In this document: piece after piece, positions 56,105 to 64,000 of the stretch | Layout: each line of letters starts with the position of its first letter | Position numbering within the stretch: the stretch's first letter is position 1 | Assembly (NCBI GenBank): GCA_964017185.1 | Contig: OZ024872.1 | Span: 44,850,188 to 44,914,187, forward strand | Length of the DNA stretch: 64,000 bases | Direction: 5' to 3' | Origin: Rugalucina vietnamica | Taxonomy: Eukaryota > Mollusca > Bivalvia > Lucinida > Lucinidae | Position numbers and translations under genes: made by a program | Notes under the pieces: generated by a model | Database searches by the model: none | What the model saw: only the letters and a program-made list of their open reading frames with translations | What the model was told of the DNA's origin: nothing

Positions 56105-56500
56105 TATATATCAGTGGACAATGTCCATGGAAATATTCCATGGACATTGTCCATGGATTTTGTCCACAGTGTACCTGGACAAATTCCATGGACATTGTCC
56201 ATGGAACTTTGGCATGGACATTGTCCATTGATTTTGTCCACTGATAACCTGGACAATCTCCATGGACTGTGGAAAAAGTCCATGGATTCCGTGGAAAAAC
56301 TCCATGGATTCCATGGAAAAGTTCCATGGACATACTGGAAAAATTCCACGGACATACTGGAAAAACTCCATGGACATTTTCCATGGATTCACTGGAAATT
56401 GTCCAGTGTTTTCGTTCCAATACTCCAGCCGGACATTGTCCATGTGTCCACTGATTCCATGGATTTTTTCCACTGGTTCCATGGACTTTCTACAGACGGG
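56105..56500. repeat. TCCATGGA palindromic-word block
   Basis: About 400 bp built of TCCATGGA palindromes spaced by acattg, attttg or aaaaat and similar linkers, e.g. attccatggacattgtccat. Because the word is self-complementary, long stop-free frames exist on both strands (159, 142 and 148 residues) without any gene. Spacing is irregular, unlike a simple satellite. Confidence 0.85.
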
Positions 56501-56699
56501 TAGGAATGTATTCCTATTTGGATCATAGATACCCTTTAGGGTTGAGTTAAATTCCATGGCACCAAACTCTAGGGATGGGGCTGGAGGTCAAAATCTAGGA
56601 CACATTTATAAAATACGGAATATTTACCAAGATTAATATTCTGTAGGTCTATATCTTGACAACCATTTGTCAGAAAGCATTCATACTTACAACATAGGT

Positions 56700-56826
56700 A
56701 CCACATAAGGGTTAGACCCAAGGGTCTATGCATGGGGGTGGGGGTGGGATGGACCCAAGGGTCCATGCATGGGGTGGGGGTAGGACTTGAGATCAAGGTC
56801 GTTTTTTTTTTTTTTTTTTTTTTTTT
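56700..56826. repeat. two-copy G-rich repeat and poly-T
   Basis: acccaagggtctatgcatgg and acccaagggtccatgcatgg, each followed by GGGGTGGGGG-type runs, then a T tract of about 24 nt at 56802-56826. Confidence 0.7.
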
Positions 56827-57296
56827 GTAAGAATGACACTCTATTTTCATTCCAATATCTAGGACTGAGGACCTGACCCATAATGTCCGTGGATTATGTC
56901 CTAGATTGAGTATACACGTCAGCTCTGTATACTGCTCTAAAATAGATCTGTCATTCTAAAACACCACTCCCCCATGTTTGTATGCAATGTGCTTTACAGT
57001 GCTTATTTCTAAAGTGAATTTGATAAGGGTACTGTCTTTCATTGGGGGTTTGAGGTTCAATGTCAGGGGTGAGCATGTGCAGGGTTGTATAGGTAGGGGG
57101 TAGGGAGGGGGCTTTGTGGCTACCAGCCGGGGGTATACGTGCCTCTCAAGGCACTTTTTCTAGTTTGAATGCAGTGAAATTTAATTTCCTGAAGAAACTG
57201 TTTGGTTGCCTGTTTTGACCTCGATCTAGAATCAGAATGTAAGCTTTATGCAGATAAGTTAGAAATGGAGTAAACATTTCAAAATGGAGTAATTTT

Positions 57297-58146
57297 GTCA
57301 AAACTTGACAGAAAGTTCTCAAAAGTTAATCAGGTGATCTCTTCTTCTCAGCCCCTGGAACCAGTGTACCAAATATGAAGGCTCTAGCTTAAATACTTTT
57401 TTGAGATATCTTGCACACAAGATTTTCAAATTTTGTTTTAAAAGGGGCATAACTCCAAAAAGGCGTATAACTTGAACATGAACAAAAATACGGGTCAACT
57501 CATTTTTCATAAGGAATCTGTTTATGAAATTTCAAAACCCTAACATTCATCGTTCAAAAGTTTCAAATTTCACCGAAAAGTGGAAAAATTAATCAAAATT
57601 CCATATTTTTGTCAAAATTTGACAGAAAGTTCTCAAAAGTTAATCAGTTCATCTACTCCTAAGCCCCAACCAGTATACCAAATATGAAGGCTCTAGCTCA
57701 AATACTTTTTGAGATATCTTGCACACAAGATTTTCAAATTTTGTTTTCAAAGGGATATAACTCAGAAAAGGGGCATAACTTGGACATGAAAAAAATATGG
57801 GTCAACTATTTTTTCATGAGGAATCTGTATATGAAATTTCAAAACCCTATCATTCACTGTTCAAAAGTTTCAAATTTCACCAAAAAGTGGGAAAATCAAT
57901 CAAAATTTAAAAATTCTGTATTTTTGTCAAGTTCTCAAAAGTTAATCAGGTCATCTACTCATCAGCCCCAACCAGTTACATACTATTCGAGATATCTTGC
58001 ACACAAGATTTTCAAATTTTGTTTTCAAAGGGAAATAACTCAGAGAAGAAGCATAACTCGGACAAGAAAAAAATACGAGTCAACTATTTTTTCATGAGGA
58101 ATACACACATGAAATTTCAACTCCATGACATGCTCCATTCAAAAGT

Positions 58147-58192
<46 letters not shown>

Positions 58193-58268
58193 AGAGAGAC
58201 AGACAGACAGACAGACAATCCAAAAGCAATATGCCCTTCCAACTTTTTCAAAGTTGGGGGCATAAAAT
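57297..58268 (+). repeat. 314-bp tandem array ending in a hairpin
   Basis: Three units start at about 57297, 57611 and 57925 (gttctcaaaagttaatcagg), the third shortened. Then follow (AC)n at 58150-58188, gagaca/gaca tracts and a terminal hairpin ccaactttttcaaagttgg before gggcataaaa. The array-plus-hairpin layout resembles the pearl-type elements. Confidence 0.7.
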
Positions 58269-58269
58269 C

Positions 58270-59049
58270 ACACTTATTTACCAAAATTTTTTTATTGCTT
58301 AAAATGTTGTCCTTTAGGTTGCACACTTGGAGCAGAAAACTGATTTAAGCTATGGGCATTGGTTTAGATACTACAGTGTTATAAAATTTTGTTATTGGAC
58401 TGAACATTTTCTTTATGAAAATTTGCATTTTGTGATTAAAACATTTGACAACACATTAAAAATGCTGGAAAACAAATTTTGGGTGACTGTTCTCAGGATT
58501 TTCTATTTTATGTATTCCATTAATTTTGTGTTATTCTGAAAACTTTGCTGGTTACACTGAAAGCAAACTGATCTTAGTTAATCTTTAAATCATACTTTTG
58601 GAGGAATTTAATGTCTTTCACAAATTTTCTCCTAAAATTATCACCACATTCAGCTTGCAATGAAACTCAGCTGCTGTTCATGCCCTCAAAAACATTTAGA
58701 TTTTGAAAATACATTATTTTCACCAGAAAAATATTTGCATAATTATGTCATGCAATATGACAATGTTTTGTTTCTTTTTGTAAATTGTACTAAGTAAATT
58801 TATATGCATATAACAGTAGCTGTTTATTATATACCCTAAATTATTACCTGGAATCCTTATCAGTTTTATGGTTTTATAATGACCCCTATTGACAGCATCA
58901 GATTATGAACAGTCAGTAGCTGTCTATTACAATCTTTTAGGGGCCAATTATTACCTGCAGTCCTTAGGTTGTAGACTAACATACCTAATATAATTAAAGC
59001 CAAACATATAATTTCTTTCTGTCTTTCTTTCTTGGAAATTCTTTCTTTC

Positions 59050-59104
<55 letters not shown>

Positions 59105-60140
59105 CAATTTAACAGATATATAAATTAAAAGATAAAAAAGCAAACAAATGAGTTTTTCCTTCAGGAAGAGTATAGTAGTACCCTAAACCAGGGTCTCTAC
59201 AGAGACCCTGCATATATGCCTAAACATAATATATGCCAAGATACAGGGTCTTTCTCGACACATATGATGGTTGGTCCAATTTTCGTGGTACTAATTCATA
59301 GGCAAACCCAGGATGATAGAAACAGGTCAGGTCTTAAATAAATATGGAATGATGCATAATAATCCTTAGTACGTTTTGTCCAACATACATACCTTTACAT
59401 GGCAATTCTGTTCATTGCTTACATAGACGCCACTTTGAATGACATATTGATCTTTGACGTCATCAAAAGTAAGGCAGCAGAATTTGTGGGTCATTCAAAA
59501 AGTGACTGTCAGTTTCAATGCTTCAAAAATTCTCAACATATTTTAATGTTTCATTATTTTGTTACACATTGTGACTTGACATAAGTAACTTTGAAAACAA
59601 TTCACTGTCAGGTGTGATAGTGGAAGCCTTTTTTAAAAGACATCTACCGGTTTTGAACCACGCATAAGTCCCATATTCAGATTCAGATCAATGAAAAATA
59701 TTGAACAACTCTCATAAAAACAATTTTTGTTCCAAAATGTATTTTTCTTGTACAATATAAATGGTAGTAAACTTGACAACACAGTTTCAGCTAAAATACA
59801 TGCATGCCACGAAAACTGGAACTGGGCTAATTACCATAATTTGTAAAGAGAAACCATGCAAGTCTGTTAGGGTGAGCTATGCTAAACTGCAAATTTCACA
59901 TTATTTTGATGATTTCGCAAATTTCACACCTATGGAAATGATTCTTTAATTTTTAGGTGTAAATCATCAGCAACACATACAAGCTTAACAAAAAACTTTA
60001 TGTTGAACACACAATTCTATAGTTCCAAGATGTAAAACTGAATGCTTTAGATGATTTTTCATTATCATTATGTACTAATATAAAGATTTAATCTTCTGCT
60101 TATAAATTGACCTTAAAAATCATTAATATATTGAAAATAT
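58270..60140. other. no gene recognised; (TTTC)n microsatellite
   Basis: AT-rich. (TTTC)n lies at about 59016-59104. Short frames lack domains and splice support. Confidence 0.45.
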
Positions 60141-60143
60141 GTA

Positions 60144-60230
60144 GCTGGCCGTCAATAGCAAACTTTCGCTATTTGACAGCCAGCTGTCAGTAGCGAAAGT
60201 TAACTATTGACAGCTGGCTGTCAATAGGGG
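60144..60230. repeat. nested palindrome (agctggcngtcaatagc)
   Basis: gctggccgtcaatagcaaac, tttcgctatttgacagccag, ctgtcagtagcgaaagttaa and tattgacagctggctgtcaa are mutually complementary, so two different hairpins can form. Confidence 0.75.
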
Positions 60231-60299
60231 TCGCCTTTTGAAATTTACACAACTACTAGTCTTACGATCATCATATTCTTCATGCATGATTCTGAGCAT

Positions 60300-62360
60300 A
60301 CACAATGTGTGCCAATATATAGTGATCACCTTTTGATATAACTATGGTCTCACCGTCTGTCGTTTTGGTGCAAAAATAGCGATCATTGGTACTGAGAACA
60401 CTCACCTGAAGCCTGATCTTGGAGCATTTAGTCATCATGAAATGACCATGACCTTGAATAATCTCATACCATTACTGACTTCATTAGTTGTTTGCATCTG
60501 CTAAGTTTCAGGTCTCAGGCTGCAATAGTTTCCAAAACATTCACTGTTTTCACTTTTTCCCATGTAAAAGCCAGATTCCAAAATTGGTCAAGGTCATCAT
60601 TTGTACAAACTATGATGGGCTTCTCATCATTTGTACAAACTATGATGGGCTAAGGTCCCTGATGCTACATACCAAGCTTCGTGAAAATCCGCCCACCGGT
60701 TCAGGAATTTCATAAACAAAAATTTATTGTCCTTAAAGTAGCCCAAGGGCAACGATCGCCCACCTGAGAGTCAACAAAAAAAATAACTGGATAAAAAAAA
60801 GGCAGCTGGGGTTATACCATATATGGGCATGGTGGCCGTCTCGGTCATGTGACCTGGATTTTCATGCATGTACACATTGGTTTGAGCCTTCTTATAAATG
60901 TTTCATATAAAATTTGGCTTTGGTTGGCCAAGCGGTTTCTTAGATGCTTTAATATTATGGTAATATACATGTAGAAAGCCTGGGGTCCAATTTTTTCAGA
61001 ATCATAAATTCATAAATATTATGTCCAGTTGCAGATTTTTTCATGTATTTCCATTATAAGTCTATGACAGATAATGAGGCATAGCCTGTATTGACCCCAG
61101 GGGCACAGGACCTTTATATGTTGTTACATACAAAATATGAAAGCTCTAGGCCTTGTAGTTTCCGAGAAGAAGATTGTTTTATGTTTTTCCCATTGTAAAT
61201 CTATGGGAGCTAATGATCCCCAGGGCATAGCCATTTTTGACCACGGGGCATGGTTGGCAGGATTTATAAAGAGGACCACTATACATTGCTACATACAAAA
61301 TATGAAAACTCTGGGCCTTGTGGTTTCAGAGAAGATTTTTTTTATGTTTTTCCCATTTTAAGTCTATTGGAGCTAATGACCCCCGGGGCAGGGCCATTTT
61401 TTACCCCAGGGGCATGGTTGGCAGGATTTATAAAGAGGATGACTACACATTGCTACACACAGAATATGAAAGCTCTGGGCCTTGTAATTTCGGAGAGGAA
61501 GATTTTTTTTTATGTTTTTCCCATGACGCCCCGTGGTGGGGCCTGTATGGACCCCAGGGGCACTTTTGGCAGGATTTATAAAGAGGACCACTACACATTG
61601 CTACACACAAAATATGAATTCTCTGTGCCATGTGGTTTCAGAGAAGAAGATTTTTTTATGTTTTTCCCATTGTAAGTCTATGGGAGCTATCTGTTGCCAT
61701 GGAAACCAGAGTTCTGATCCGACCTTGCCCAAAACCTAATGCAACCTGTCCCCCTCCTAAATGATGCTTTAGATGAAATTTGATCACGATTTTTCTTGTT
61801 GTATTAGAGATATTATAAGATTGAAAGTGTGAACGGATGGGTGCAAGCACGCACGCTGGCTTGACTACTATACTATAAGCTCAAGAAATTACCTTGACCT
61901 AAATAAATTGCATATCTTCATAAGTTGTCTGCTTCTGCCAACTTTCAGGTCTCAGGCTAGGCTGCAATTGTTTCCAAAATATCCTCTTTTCTTCACTTTT
62001 TCCCCCATGTACAAGCCTATGTTTCCAAAACTGACCTTGCCGTAAAATTAGTCAAGGTCATCCTAAGGCCATCATTTGAACAAATTACCATGGGCTGGAG
62101 TCCCAGATACTACATACCAAGTTTCGTGAAAATCGGCCCATCAGTTCTGCAGAAAGGATTTTATTAGCATTTTTGAGCATTTGTGAGCATGTTATTAAAG
62201 CATTCAACCCAGATTTTGTGCATAATTTTTTTTTGTCGATAAGCATGGAGGCTTCACATAAAATTTCACTTTCATAGGCCCAGTGATTTCTGAGAAAACC
62301 ATAATCTTAATTTTGATATTTAGAAAATGACCTTGGGTCAAGATCAAGAAATGACCTGGA
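60300..62360 (-). mobile_element. diverged Pearl-C-like array with 164-bp units
   Basis: Parts match Pearl-C (catatatgggcatggtggcc, tttggctttggttggccaag). A run of units spaced about 164 bp (marked tctatgggagctaatga near 61200, and again near 61364) occupies 61070-61700. The segments at 60440-60720 and 61890-62170 are copies of each other. A 28-bp direct duplication (tcatcatttgtacaaactat) lies at about 60596-60652. Confidence 0.6.
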
Positions 62361-62389
62361 CCTTAATTAATTACGTGTGTCACTATTGG

Positions 62390-62840
62390 TAGGGAGTGAG
62401 TTTCGAGTAAGAAAAGCGAGTTTCTGGCAAGAAAAGTGAGTTTCGAGTTAAAAAGTGAGTTTCGAGTTAAAAAAGTGAGTTTCGAGTTAGAAAAGTGAGT
62501 TTCGAGTTAAAAAAGTGAGTTTCGAGTTAAAAAAGTGAGTTTCGAGTTAGAAAAGTGAGTTTCGAGTTAAAAAAGTGAGTTTCGAGTTAAAAAAGTGAGT
62601 TTCGAGTTAGAAAAGTGAGTTTCGAGTTAAAAAATCGAGTTTCGAGTTAAAAAAGTGAGTTTCGAGTTAAAATAGCGAGTTTCGAGTTAGAAAAGTGAGT
62701 TTCGAGTTAGAAAAATGAGTTTCGAGTTAGAAAAGTGAGTTTCGAGTTAAAAAAGTGAGTTTCGAGTTAAAAGAGAGAGTTTCTAGTTAATATATAAAAA
62801 ATGAGTTTCGTGTTTAAAAGCGAGTTTAGAGTTAACAAAG
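62390..62840. repeat. 20-bp minisatellite with 60-bp higher-order period
   Basis: About 21 units of gtgagtttcgagttaaaaaa. At 62461-62634 the third unit of each three carries tag instead of taa, so a 60-bp trimer repeats without change. Units decay towards both ends. Confidence 0.9.
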
Positions 62841-62938
62841 CGAGTAGCAGGAACGTCACACGTACGTGGTATATACTTCGAACAAAATACGCTTCAGACC
62901 TCGGCTTTTCGAAATTCTCACAGATACGCGAGCGATGC

Positions 62939-63001
62939 GCCGCTGATACATGAATGTATGACAGAGCTGAGCCGCTGATACGTGAATGTATGACAGAGCT
63001 G
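62939..63001. repeat. 32-bp direct duplication
   Basis: gccgctgatacatgaatgta and gccgctgatacgtgaatgta, each followed by tgacagagct. Two copies. Confidence 0.75.
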
Positions 63002-64000
63002 CTATTATTATTATTAATATTGTTTCTTTTTAGTAAGAATTTAGCCACATCTTCTTTGACTTGACTAATTGTTAAATTGAAATAGTCAAATGGTCACCAT
63101 TTTATAGGTCCATTTTCATAAATAACAGAATTCTTTAGAATATTAAACATAAACCTTCTGATACGGAAACTGAGGCCCTAAGAAGAAAGTAAGATCTGGT
63201 TTTATTGCAGCCTCGATCTGACCCCAGACATGCAGGATGTCTCCCATACAGTGACGAAGTTCTTGATCACATTCTCAAATTATTTTTTATCAAAAGTCAG
63301 CTTATTTTTGTTTTTGTGCACGAAAACAGCTTTTACATGGTGGAATCAGATATTATCGTGAAAGAAATTATTATTAAGTGTTGGAAGCTAGTTTTGACAG
63401 CTCTTGCAGGTTTAGTAACTGTTGAAAGTTTTAATTATTGTTATTCTCCAAATTTGTTTCATATTATGTGTCCCTATATGAGTGATTAATTGGTTACAAT
63501 GTTTCTGTGATGCTGAGTCTCCAAGTAGTCATTTTTGATCGTATCAAATAGAAACAGACAACTGCCAATTTAGACATTTCTGATTTACTGTGTTCCAAGA
63601 TTTTGAATACAGGACTGCAATTGACTTTTGTTTATTTTTGGGCGTTTCCCTAAAGGAATACAACAAAGAGCCAGATATATATGTATACATTTTTGCCTTA
63701 TATATTACGGCTCTTCTGGTCCTGGCTATCGGTGTACCGTGTTTAAACATAAACAATGATTTTTCAAGATGGGTAGTATGTATGCAAGTTTGTGGGACAT
63801 ACCATGGTGTTGTTTTTTTATTTTAGGTCATTTTGGTCATTTACAAGTCTGCTGCGATTGGGGTTACTTAAATCTGAGGCAAACGATTATAAATTTGCAA
63901 CGTATATCAAATACTTTATATGAAGCCACGCCAGGTCACTTGTTGTAAAACATACCAAATTGCAGCTGTAAGACAGAAAATGAAAAGGGTGGGATACATT
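63002..64000. other. unresolved; short frames without support
   Basis: An acceptor-like gttttattgcag at about 63209 opens a frame reading LDLTPDMQDVSHTVTKFLIT, but no donor follows. A 94-residue and a 78-residue frame overlap here. None is recognised. The window ends before the context can be judged. Confidence 0.3.

Noticed and set aside
55992..56557. Several frames over 140 residues on both strands rich in MDNVHG and PWTLSMD
   Set aside because: They arise from the stop-free, self-complementary TCCATGGA words.
58019..58348. Frame with a Thr-His run
   Set aside because: It is produced by the (AC)n tract of the 314-bp array.

Overview
The window is animal nuclear DNA, AT-rich, with spliced genes and very dense repeats, and no bacterial or organellar features. 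Tandem SUEL/rhamnose-type lectin exons, tRNA-derived SINEs, foldback elements and pearl-type (Helentron-like) arrays of roughly 150-460 bp units point to a lophotrochozoan, most likely a bivalve mollusc. The species cannot be named from sequence alone.

Only two sets of host genes can be supported. (1) On the + strand, 2.4-10.1 kb and again at 20.6-26.9 kb, are exons of two tandem lectin genes. Each has SUEL domain exons flanked by phase-1 introns and a last exon with a Ser/Thr-rich stalk and hydrophobic tail. Of four SUEL exons one is intact (8448-8741), two carry frameshifts (2387-2676, 7157-7445), and one is cut into three pieces by nested transposons (20635-25385). The second last exon (26486-26904) carries an in-frame 117-bp repeat expansion. 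(2) On the - strand, 30079-38640, is a complete four-exon TRMT5 gene (tRNA guanine-37 N1-methyltransferase). Its exons join in phase into a 468-residue protein. Its introns are full of transposons, including a 3.8-kb element with very long inverted repeats. A promoter-like region with a TCTCGCGAGA palindrome and ATGGCGG words lies at 39.6-39.9 kb, beyond an inverted duplication.

Layout: 0-2.4 kb sparse, with a tRNA-like relic; 2.4-10.1 kb lectin gene 1 with elements in its introns; 10.1-18.2 kb transposons, including a TACGGA-rich element, a GATC-repeat block and a long-inverted-repeat element; 18.4-20.6 kb a pearl-type array; 20.6-27 kb lectin gene 2, broken by nested elements; 27.3-29.7 kb a second pearl-type array in reverse; 30-39 kb TRMT5; 40-46 kb elements and microsatellites, including an element packed with GGATCA words; 46.4-50.05 kb a large 111-bp minisatellite; 50-54.4 kb palindromic repeats, a TIR element, a LINE relic and a SINE; 56.1-56.5 kb a block built of TCCATGGA words; 57-62.8 kb further arrays and a 20-bp minisatellite; 63-64 kb unresolved.

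The best candidates for something not yet described are the non-autonomous elements with dense short-word arrays, the TCCATGGA block, the open-framed 111-bp array with higher-order structure, and the inverted duplication next to the TRMT5 start. Repeat families are given local names here: MITE-A (TIR TGAGCCGCCTCRTGGGAAAA), FB-B (foldback, ends CATTACGAAAACATG / catgttttcctgatg), Pearl-C (TTTTTAGCTCACCTGAGC) and Pearl-D (TTTTTAGCTCGCCTGCAC).
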